Part shown: positions 1 to 5,317 of the stretch, one piece after another
Layout: every line of letters starts with the position of its first letter
Numbering within the stretch: position 1 is the first letter of the stretch
Source: an uncultured Eubacterium sp.
GTDB lineage: Bacteria; Bacillota_A; Clostridia; Lachnospirales; Lachnospiraceae
DNA: 5,338 nt
Direction: 5' to 3'
Assembly: GCA_948759685.1 (NCBI GenBank)
Contig: CAQBGY010000255.1
Location: forward strand, 1-5,338
Notes under the pieces: model-generated
What the model was told of the DNA's origin: nothing
Database searches by the model: none
The model's input: only the letters and a program-made list of their open reading frames with translations
Program-made: the position numbers and the translations under genes

Positions 1-2
1 TA

Positions 3-74
3 AAGCAGGAGAAGCAAGTCCAATCCGCAAGGCGGATGATGCAGCCACCGAAAAAACGAGGGCTGAAAATGTAG
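3..74 (+). CDS. C-terminal tail of an upstream gene (partial, unidentified)
   Basis: The frame is open from the left window edge to a TAG at 72-74. The last residues read RRMMQPPKKRGLKM, a short, strongly basic tail of the kind often seen at the C-terminus of DNA-binding or mobilization proteins. Only about 23 residues are visible, so no family can be named. By position, directly upstream of a MobV relaxase gene, an accessory mobilization or primase-like gene would be ordinary, but that is inference. A second frame (bases 2-244) is also open here and cannot be fully excluded; its translation looks less protein-like and runs through the hairpins upstream of the relaxase gene. Confidence 0.35.
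   Translation, partial: KQEKQVQSARRMMQPPKKRGLKM
23..37. repeat. Short perfect hairpin ATCCGC-AAG-GCGGAT
   Basis: A 6-bp perfect inverted repeat (23-28 with 32-37) encloses a 3-base loop. It lies inside the probable tail of the upstream gene and has no T-run behind it, so it is not an obvious terminator. It may be part of the hairpin-rich region ahead of the relaxase gene or may be chance. Confidence 0.4.
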
Positions 75-125
75 GGAGAGGTATGCTTGCAGCGACACGG
101 ATATTTGCCAATGGAAAATGCCGTA

Positions 126-184
126 GCTTATTAGGGAATTTTCCGAGCCGCATTGCAAGCAACGCTGAAAATCCCCCAATAAGC
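126..184. repeat. Imperfect 18-bp inverted repeat, possible relaxase recognition site
   Basis: The arms are 126-143 (GCTTATTAGGGAATTTTC) and 167-184 (GAAAATCCCCCAATAAGC). They match at 16 of 18 positions across a 23-base spacer. The two mismatches both read A in the left arm where perfect pairing would need G. Long imperfect inverted repeats like this commonly flank or contain the nick site in relaxase substrates. The role is inferred from position only. Confidence 0.6.
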
Positions 185-206
185 CAAAGAGGTTGCACCT
201 CTCTGG
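184..206. repeat. Hairpin, 10-bp arms with 3-base loop
   Basis: Bases 184-193 (CCAAAGAGGT) pair with 197-206 (ACCTCTCTGG) at 9 of 10 positions around the loop TGC. It abuts the larger imperfect repeat at 126-184, so the two may be alternative or stacked folds of one oriT region. No T-run follows, which argues against a terminator. Confidence 0.6.
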
Positions 207-217
207 ACACTCCCCAG

Positions 218-238
218 CCAACGGCAGAAGCCGTATGG
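218..238. repeat. Hairpin CCA-ACGGC-AGAA-GCCGT-A-TGG
   Basis: Five perfect pairs (221-225 with 230-234) close a 4-base AGAA loop, and three more pairs (218-220 with 236-238) extend the stem past one bulged A at 235. It lies 50 bases ahead of the relaxase start, so it could act as an oriT element or in the mRNA leader. Confidence 0.5.
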
Positions 239-287
239 AAGTAAACCATCAACCATTGTTTCACAAGTTAAAAAGAAAGGATTATAC

Positions 288-1319
288 ATGGGTTATGCAG
301 TATTACACATGGAAAAGACAAGCGGAACGGATACCGCCATGTCAGCGCATATCGAGCGCACCATCAAACCGAAGAATGCTGATGAGAGCAGGACGCACCT
401 CAATCGGGAACTGAAAAGGTTTCCTGATGGTGTGGAAAGCAGGACACAAGCCATACAGCACCGATTGGACACCGCAGGACTGACACGTAAAATCGGTAAC
501 AACCAAGTGAGGGCTATCCGTGTCCTGCTCACAGGAACACACGAGGATATGGAACGTATCACCAATGAGGGCAGGCTTGATGAATGGTGCAGCGACAATC
601 TGAAATACCTTGCCGATACCTTCGGTAGAGAGAATATCGTGTCGGCAGTCCTGCACATGGACGAGCAGACACCGCATATACACGCCACCCTTGTACCGAT
701 AGTCAAGGGAGAGCGCAAGCGCAAGAAGAAAGAGGAACAGGTTAAGAAGCGATACCGCAAGAAACCAACCGATACAGCCCGATTGTGTGCTGATGATATT
801 ATGACACGAGCCAAGCTCAAATCCTATCAGGACACTTACGCCCAAGCCATGAGCGGTTACGGATTGCAGCGTGGTATTGACGGTTCGGAAGCGAAGCATA
901 TCTCCACACGGAAGTATTACCGTGATTTGATGCAGCAGACGGAGCAATTACAGACCGATATAGCACAACTCCAAGACCGCAAGGAAACGGCACAGGAGGA
1001 ACTCAGGCAAGTAAAGAAAGAGGTACAGACCGAAAAACTGAAAGAGGCTGCCACAACAGCCGCCACCAACATAGCCGAAAGTGTAGGTTCTCTTTTCGGC
1101 AGTAATAAGGTCAAAACATTGGAGAAACAAAATGTAACCTTACAGAATCGAATCATTGAACTTGAAGAGGATGCCCAACGAAAAGAGGAACGGCATATCA
1201 AGCAGATGCGAGAAATGAAAAGCGCATACGAACAGCAAGCTGTCCAAGTTTGTGGATTTTGTCAAACGCTATTTTCCGTATGTAGAGAAATTAATGCCGA
1301 CAATAAAGTTTCTGCGTGA
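288..1319 (+). CDS. MobV/Pre-family relaxase (mobilization protein), C-terminus lost by frameshift
   Basis: This relaxase nicks one strand at oriT, stays attached to the 5' end and leads it into a recipient through a conjugation machine supplied by another element. The start at ATG 288 gives MGYAVLHMEK, the family's usual first strand, and an AG-rich stretch (GAAAGGA, 275-281) precedes it. The N-terminal domain has the metal-binding His motif HMDEQTPHIH at residues 123-132 and a downstream GYGLQRGIDGSEAKH segment (190-204) typical of MobV. From about residue 208 the protein becomes charged and coiled-coil-like (208-255, 275-315), as expected for the oligomerisation region. After Gln317 the frame is wrong: 26 unrelated residues, Cys-rich at first, run to TGA 1317-1319, while the natural continuation lies in the next frame. 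Removing one A at 1237/1238 gives a continuous protein of 431 residues. The catalytic domain is intact, so some nicking activity is possible. Confidence 0.9.
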   Translation: MGYAVLHMEKTSGTDTAMSAHIERTIKPKNADESRTHLNRELKRFPDGVESRTQAIQHRLDTAGLTRKIGNNQVRAIRVLLTGTHEDMERITNEGRLDEWCSDNLKYLADTFGRENIVSAVLHMDEQTPHIHATLVPIVKGERKRKKKEEQVKKRYRKKPTDTARLCADDIMTRAKLKSYQDTYAQAMSGYGLQRGIDGSEAKHISTRKYYRDLMQQTEQLQTDIAQLQDRKETAQEELRQVKKEVQTEKLKEAATTAATNIAESVGSLFGSNKVKTLEKQNVTLQNRIIELEEDAQRKEERHIKQMREMKSAYEQQAVQVCGFCQTLFSVCREINADNKVSA

Positions 1320-1584
1320 TACTCTGAATTTTGGTGATGCTGCTATTAGAAAGCTATGCACATTCAAAGATGTTTCCATTAGAGGTGAACTATATTCCCG
1401 AGAGTTCAACAGACACTTCAAGGCTGACGGTGCGGTCTGCTCTCTCAAACAGGACACAGAAGGAAAATTTGAACTCAACATTGACGGTGTTTCACACGTT
1501 AGCTGGTTCAGACGAAAGAAAGACGAGTTTATGGAAGCATTGGGAATGCCTACAAAGAAACAAAATCGGGGTATTAAGCTGTAA
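1240..1584 (+). pseudogene. Frame-shifted C-terminal part of the MobV relaxase
   Basis: This is the true C-terminal continuation of the relaxase, displaced by one base. Reading from CTG 1240 gives LSKFVDFVKRYFPYVEKL, which joins smoothly to the coiled coil ending ...SAYEQQ at 1235 if one A of CAAG (1236-1239) is removed. The segment ends RKKDEFMEALGMPTKKQNRGIKL with TAA at 1582-1584, just ahead of a strong terminator, as a genuine gene end should. It has the same roughly 50% GC as the upstream part. The region has no good start of its own (GTG 1252 is the first usual start codon), so it is probably not translated separately. A real mutation and a sequencing error cannot be told apart from one sequence. 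Confidence 0.8.
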
Positions 1585-1592
1585 ATCATAGT

Positions 1593-1631
1593 AAAATCCG
1601 TGATAATCAAATGTAGCATCACGGATTTTTT
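1593..1631 (+). terminator. Rho-independent terminator of mobV
   Basis: A perfect 12-bp inverted repeat (1593-1604 with 1618-1629, core ATCCGTGAT/ATCACGGAT) has a 13-base loop and runs into six T residues (1626-1631). It starts 8 bases after the mobV stop. It separates the mob unit from the restriction operon and marks the composition change. Confidence 0.85.
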
Positions 1632-1632
1632 G

Positions 1633-1640
1633 TACTTTTG
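1633..1640 (+). promoter_or_regulatory. Candidate Bacteroides-type -7 box of the mcrBC operon
   Basis: TACTTTTG fits the Bacteroides -7 consensus TAnnTTTG exactly and lies 24 bases ahead of ATG 1665. No TTTG-like -33 box is visible at the usual 19-21 base distance; that position falls in the terminator loop. No strong ribosome binding site follows, only the A-rich AAGCAAACA, which is normal for this group. Confidence 0.35.
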
Positions 1641-1664
1641 TATGGTTTATTTTGAAAGCAAACA

Positions 1665-2420
1665 ATGGAAAGGACAGATTTCATAGAAAACAGAATAGAT
1701 GTCGTTAAAAACATCTATACTCTATATTCTTATGCCAAAAGTACAATAGTAGAGAATAGAAAATGGGCTTTGCAACGATTTCAAAGAGGGAAATGGTATG
1801 TGGTTGAGCCATTTGGTAACACCTTACTATTTGCTCCAAGTCGATTTGTCGGTTATAAAAATAACACAAGAGAAAAGCATACATCCAATCATGGAGATGG
1901 CACTCAGACTAACAACAAATTTCGTGAGCTAAAATTATATAAAGAAATATCAGACGATTATCTGTCAGAACAATTTGAACGTTTCATGGCCGCATTGGGT
2001 ATAGAAAAAGATACTGCTAATTTCTTTATTCCTAATGATTTGGATATTTCTGATTTGCAAAATCAACATAAGTGTTATTTTATCTGCCCCACTCATTGTA
2101 AGGGACAAAAAGAAATTGCATGGAAAGGTTTTCTTACCCAAAATCTCATGTCAATAGGATGGAATCATACAGATTACACAAACTATACTATTGATGAGAT
2201 AAAACAAGAATATCTTGATGACCAAACAGCTATAGGACCATTCACGTTAATTAAACAAATAAAAGCAGGGGATATTATCTGTTGCACCAATAATAATTTC
2301 GGTCTTTGGGGTATTGGAATTGCATTGTCTCAATATAAATTTAAAGATAAAATTCATTATGCCGGTGTAGATGATGATGGCAATGAATCATATTATTCGC
2401 ATTATATTGATGTTGCTTGA
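1665..2420 (+). CDS. N-terminal DNA-reader part of a split McrB-like protein
   Basis: This 251-residue product looks like the target-recognition half of a type IV restriction GTPase, cut off by a premature stop. Two parts can be seen. Residues 1-125 contain WYVVEPFGNTLLFAPSRFVGY followed by NNT...H...DG..TN (44-83), a conserved-looking block I have not firmly assigned; it is perhaps a modified-DNA-binding module. Residues 136-251 resemble a PUA/EVE-like domain: a CYFICPT strand, then IKAGDIICCTNNNFGLWGIGIA (199-220) and the closing YYSHYIDV (243-250). In relatives that closing strand typically continues V-x-W-L; here the codon after Ala251 is TGA and the next is TTG (Leu). The next open frame is in phase and supplies the rest of the domain. 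ATG 1665 is the first ATG after the mobV terminator. Low GC sets it apart from mobV. As it stands it may be an unstable fragment or a separate reader subunit. Confidence 0.75.
   Translation: MERTDFIENRIDVVKNIYTLYSYAKSTIVENRKWALQRFQRGKWYVVEPFGNTLLFAPSRFVGYKNNTREKHTSNHGDGTQTNNKFRELKLYKEISDDYLSEQFERFMAALGIEKDTANFFIPNDLDISDLQNQHKCYFICPTHCKGQKEIAWKGFLTQNLMSIGWNHTDYTNYTIDEIKQEYLDDQTAIGPFTLIKQIKAGDIICCTNNNFGLWGIGIALSQYKFKDKIHYAGVDDDGNESYYSHYIDVA
2418..2420 (+). other. In-frame TGA splitting the mcrB-like gene (probable TGG-to-TGA change)
   Basis: This single stop joins two open frames that share the same phase (1665-2417 and 2421-3776). Reading it as Trp gives HYIDVAWLCFKEQGYIP, matching the usual end of PUA/EVE-type reader domains, and a continuous 704-residue McrB-like protein. 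Ordinary TGG codons are used for Trp elsewhere in the same genes, so a variant genetic code is not needed. Confidence 0.8.
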
Positions 2421-2570
2421 TTGTGCTTTAAGGAACAAGGATACATTCCAACCTCCGAATTTAATATCCAATCTACTGAAAAGCAATGGCAGCCTTATGG
2501 GACATTGAATCAAAGAAATGATATTCCCCAATATATCTCAAATTACTTATTAAACAGCAGCTATACTGAT

Positions 2571-3779
2571 ATGGAAGATAATAATAAATACGAAAAATAC
2601 ATTAAGTTGTTAGAAGTTAATAAAAATCTCATTCTAACTGGAGCACCAGGGACAGGAAAAACATATTTGGCTAAAGCCATAGCAGAAGCAATGGATGCAG
2701 AGTATGGTTTTGTGCAATTCCACCCTTCCTATGACTATACTGATTTTGTAGAGGGCTTACGTCCGACTCCACCGGACAGCAATGGAAATATTGGGTTTGA
2801 AAGAAAGAATGGGGTGTTTAAAAACTTCTGTATAGAAGCAATTAGAGGCAAGCAAAATTTTATTGCTTATAAATCAGCATCAGAGGCATTACTTTCTTTT
2901 AAAGAAGATCTAAGAGAAAAAGGTAGCATAGAAATTCCAAGTTTTAGAAGTAACCTCATAATTAAAACGTCATTATCATCAACAGAATGTATATCTGTTC
3001 CTGAAAAATCGGGATGGCGTGTATCAGATGAAAAGATGCTAGCTTATTTAGAAACAGGAACTTGTCATGAAAATGACACATATACAAAGTCAATAGGTGA
3101 CTACATAAGAAAACAGTATTTGAGCAACATTTCTGCTGATATTAATCCCCATACTTCAAAAAAATTTATCTTCATTATAGATGAAATCAATCGTGGGGAA
3201 ATTTCAAAGATATTTGGAGAATTGTTTTTTAGCATAGACCCAGGCTATCGTGGAGAAAGTGGATTAGTTAAAACGCAATACCAAAATCTGATAACGGATA
3301 AAACAGATCCATTCTATGACGGATTCTATGTACCAAGTAATGTTTATATAATAGGTACAATGAACGACATAGACCGTAGCGTGGAAAGCATGGATTTTGC
3401 CATGCGACGTCGTTTCGCATGGGAAGAAATCAAAGCAAATGAAAATACAGGAATGCTGGATGAACTTCAAGAAATGAAAGATGAAGTTATAGAAATAATG
3501 AAACGCTTGAATGCAGCAATATGGAACGATGAATCCAATACTGGTATAGAAGGGTTAAATGCAGCATATCATATTGGCGGTTCTTATTTCAGCAAATTGC
3601 AACTTTATCTCAATGAGGAGCATACAAACAAGAAATCTGCATACAGACACCTTTGGGAAAATCACTTGAAAGGAGTGCTTTTTGAATATCTAAGGGGAAC
3701 AGCAAATGCTATGGAGAATCTAAAAATGCTTGAATCTGTTTATTATAACGAAAATGGCAACAATGATATTGAAGGATAA
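2571..3779 (+). CDS. mcrB: McrB-like AAA+ GTPase, motor part of a type IV restriction system
   Basis: McrB forms hexameric rings that hydrolyse GTP, translocate DNA and activate the McrC nuclease at modified foreign DNA. Numbered from ATG 2571 (402 aa): Walker A GAPGTGKT at 24-31; the McrB-typical FHPSYDYTDFVEGLRP at 50-65; Walker B FIIDEINRGE at 201-210; the GTPase signature TMNDIDRS at 263-270, with the Asn and Asp of McrB's NxxD kept; MRRRF at 278-282. The C-terminal helices include GLNAAYHIGGSYF and LWENHLKGVLFEYLRG. About 100 residues are inserted between Walker A and Walker B (roughly 95-195). Coding similarity extends back to 2421, because that stretch finishes the reader domain cut by TGA 2418-2420. 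ATG 2571 is chosen because it is the first ATG and gives a motor-only form like E. coli McrB's short form. TTG 2421, directly after the stop, is an alternative by reinitiation. The stop overlaps mcrC. Confidence 0.88.
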   Translation: MEDNNKYEKYIKLLEVNKNLILTGAPGTGKTYLAKAIAEAMDAEYGFVQFHPSYDYTDFVEGLRPTPPDSNGNIGFERKNGVFKNFCIEAIRGKQNFIAYKSASEALLSFKEDLREKGSIEIPSFRSNLIIKTSLSSTECISVPEKSGWRVSDEKMLAYLETGTCHENDTYTKSIGDYIRKQYLSNISADINPHTSKKFIFIIDEINRGEISKIFGELFFSIDPGYRGESGLVKTQYQNLITDKTDPFYDGFYVPSNVYIIGTMNDIDRSVESMDFAMRRRFAWEEIKANENTGMLDELQEMKDEVIEIMKRLNAAIWNDESNTGIEGLNAAYHIGGSYFSKLQLYLNEEHTNKKSAYRHLWENHLKGVLFEYLRGTANAMENLKMLESVYYNENGNNDIEG

Positions 3780-5076
3780 TACACCGTATTCTTCAGATAA
3801 CTTCGAAGAATATCTGTCATTCAATAATATTGCTAACAGAAAAATATCAGAATTGTTAGACGATAAGGGTAATGACCTGCTTGTTTATCCTCATTCATTT
3901 AGCCAGTGCGAGGATGAAATGGGGAGTCAATATCTATTTTCGTTACAAACCAACTGGAAAGATAATAAATGTACAAAAGCTATACTGGAAACAGGAAATA
4001 TGGTCGGCTTCATAAACATAAATGGACAATCCGTTTCCATCCATTCCCGTTTTTCAAATAATGCAGAAGATTTCTTTTTACATTATATGCTTCAAAAAGT
4101 TTTATGTGTCAATGTTGTAAACTTATCACATGGAACTACAAATGAACGAATATTCGATTTCCTTTTATATCTATTTCCTAAGTTTCTCAAAGAAGCATTA
4201 GCACAAGGAGTATATAAAGAATACCTGCGAAATGAATACAATGATGCTAATATACGAGGTGTAATAGATATCAATAGGCATTTGAAAACAAATTTGCCAT
4301 TTAACGGTCGTATCGCTTATCGTACACGAGAATTTAGTTATGACAATCATGTAACGGAGCTGATACGACATACGATAGACTACATTGGCAAAACTTCATT
4401 CGGAAAAATGTTGTTGGAAAATGATGCAGAAACGCATGCTAGTGTTGCTCAAATTATATCCGCAACTCCAAGTTATAGTAGGCAAGAAAGAGAGAAGATA
4501 ATAAAAAGCAATTCAAAAATTGTAAATCATCCATATTACTTCCGTTATACACCACTCCAAAGGCTCTGCTTACGTATATTAAGACACGAAAAAATTAAGT
4601 ACGGAGCAAAAGAGGATAAAATATATGGAGTTTTGTTTGATGTATCTTATTTATGGGAAGAGTATCTTGCCTCTATGCTTACAAAGCAAGGATTCAAACA
4701 CCCAAATAATAAACAAGGAACTGGACGAATATATTTGGCAAAAAATAAATTTCCACGTTATCCCGATTTTTATAGAGAAGAAGACTGCTATATTATAGAT
4801 GCAAAATATAAAAGAGAAATCAGTCGAGACGATATTCACCAAATGATAACGTATATGTATCGTTTAAAGGGGAAGAACGGTCTATTTATACAGCCAAGTG
4901 ATAAGATATGGCAAAAAGAGAGTTATGACTTATTAGGATACGGAACTGATAATAATGCTAAACTACAAAAATATTTTTATTCTATACCACAAACTGCAAA
5001 TGATTATAAGCAATTTGTTGCAGATATGCTTTTGGGGGAAGATATGCTGAAAGTTCAGATGCGCTCAGGGAAATAA
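3754..5076 (+). CDS. mcrC: McrC-like nuclease subunit (PD-(D/E)XK), type IV restriction
   Basis: McrC binds the McrB ring, stimulates its GTPase and cuts DNA. Numbered from ATG 3754 (440 aa): the N-terminal half (about 1-160) has the usual McrC beta-rich segment including GNMVGFININGQSVSIHSRF (81-100). NIRGVIDINRH (166-176) and the following YRTREFSYDNHVTELI are family-typical. The nuclease core is at the C-terminus: LFDVSYLWEEYL (294-305, with the helix Glu pair), RYPDFY (335-340, catalytic Asp338) and IIDAKYK (347-353, Asp349 and Lys351), then DIHQMITYMY (360-369). All catalytic residues are present and length fits the family, so this subunit looks intact. The start overlaps the mcrB end by 26 bases, a sign of translational coupling. 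ATG 3763 (17-base overlap) is also possible; TTG 3730 is unlikely. Without an intact reader on McrB, function is uncertain. Confidence 0.92.
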   Translation: MATMILKDNTPYSSDNFEEYLSFNNIANRKISELLDDKGNDLLVYPHSFSQCEDEMGSQYLFSLQTNWKDNKCTKAILETGNMVGFININGQSVSIHSRFSNNAEDFFLHYMLQKVLCVNVVNLSHGTTNERIFDFLLYLFPKFLKEALAQGVYKEYLRNEYNDANIRGVIDINRHLKTNLPFNGRIAYRTREFSYDNHVTELIRHTIDYIGKTSFGKMLLENDAETHASVAQIISATPSYSRQEREKIIKSNSKIVNHPYYFRYTPLQRLCLRILRHEKIKYGAKEDKIYGVLFDVSYLWEEYLASMLTKQGFKHPNNKQGTGRIYLAKNKFPRYPDFYREEDCYIIDAKYKREISRDDIHQMITYMYRLKGKNGLFIQPSDKIWQKESYDLLGYGTDNNAKLQKYFYSIPQTANDYKQFVADMLLGEDMLKVQMRSGK

Positions 5077-5102
5077 AATCGTTGTTTATTTCCCTGAGCG
5101 CA
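5060..5102 (+). terminator. 18-bp perfect hairpin overlapping the mcrC stop, probable operon terminator
   Basis: Bases 5060-5077 and 5085-5102 are perfect reverse complements with a 7-base loop (ATCGTTG). The left arm encodes the last mcrC residues (MRSGK) and the TAA. The base of the stem is GC-rich (TGCGCTCAGGG). No T-run follows (GAAAAGTC), so this is not a textbook intrinsic terminator. It could instead block 3' exonucleases and stabilise the mRNA. Confidence 0.6.
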
Positions 5103-5124
5103 GAAAAGTCTGATATATATTGAT

Positions 5125-5132
5125 TATATTTG
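5125..5132 (+). promoter_or_regulatory. Candidate Bacteroides-type -7 box
   Basis: TATATTTG fits TAnnTTTG exactly. No TTTG -33 box is visible about 20 bases upstream, where the sequence is CAGAAAAG. If real, it would drive a gene beyond the right edge, with a leader of at least 200 bases. In AT-rich DNA such a match can easily be chance. Confidence 0.25.
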
Positions 5133-5230
5133 TAGTCAAATTGAGTTGCCAAGAAAGCATATCAAAGCAGAATACAGCAACAAGAACGGTTGGCAATTCG
5201 TTACCTCGAAATCGGGAAATCTACCCAAAG

Positions 5231-5253
5231 TCCTTATTATAAAGGGATAAGGA
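5231..5253. repeat. Hairpin TCCTTAT/ATAAGGA
   Basis: A perfect 7-bp inverted repeat (5231-5237 with 5247-5253) encloses a 9-base loop. It is AT-rich and weak, with no clear T-run after it. Its role is unknown. Confidence 0.3.
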
Positions 5254-5317
5254 TTATATTCCAAAGTTACTAATAATTTTGAGAAGTAATCATTCTATTT
5301 TCCGCCACGACAATTTT

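Larger units (their letters stand above)
75..287. other. oriT: Non-coding leader of mobV, candidate origin of transfer (oriT)
   Basis: This stretch holds no convincing gene. It contains three hairpins in a row: arms 126-143/167-184, 184-193/197-206 and 218-225/230-238. Relaxases of the MobV/Pre family nick an oriT that normally lies just upstream of their own gene and is organised around inverted repeats, so position and structure fit. No published nic sequence can be recognised with confidence, so the nick position is left open. The mobV promoter should also lie here, but no clear TAnnTTTG box was found. The base composition is close to that of mobV, consistent with it belonging to the same backbone. 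Confidence 0.5.

Noticed and set aside
84..161. 8-bp perfect inverted repeat TGCTTGCA (84-91) and TGCAAGCA (154-161)
   Set aside because: The 62-base spacing and the conflict with the better-paired 126-184 repeat make it a likely chance match, though it could be an alternative fold of the oriT region.
2..244. Open frame of 80 codons from the left edge, overlapping the hairpin region
   Set aside because: Its translation is low in protein-like features and runs through all the inverted repeats. The shorter frame ending at 72-74 has a more convincing basic C-terminus. Not fully excluded.
193..414. 73-codon open frame with a TTG start overlapping mobV
   Set aside because: It overlaps the first 127 bases of mobV in another frame, where MobV motifs are clear, and shows no recognisable domain.
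293..947. Long open frames on the minus strand under mobV (293-820 and 342-947)
   Set aside because: They lie opposite the well-supported relaxase domain, are rich in Ser, Cys and Leu as expected of antisense shadows, and overlap each other.
1219..1319. Programmed ribosomal frameshift in mobV
   Set aside because: The join needs a +1 shift, but no recognised slippery site or stimulatory hairpin lies around CAG-CAA-GCT. A one-base insertion is simpler.
2418..2420. TGA read as Trp, selenocysteine or another recoded residue
   Set aside because: Trp is encoded by TGG elsewhere in the same genes, the residue position matches a Trp and not a catalytic Cys/Sec site, and no hairpin typical of a selenocysteine insertion element was seen just downstream.
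3730..3753. TTG 3730 as the start of mcrC
   Set aside because: It would add eight residues lying wholly inside mcrB. ATG 3754 or ATG 3763 gives a normal short overlap and a standard start codon.
5146..5196. 7-bp inverted repeat TTGCCAA/TTGGCAA with a 37-base spacer
   Set aside because: It is too short and too widely spaced to separate from chance in this AT-rich flank.
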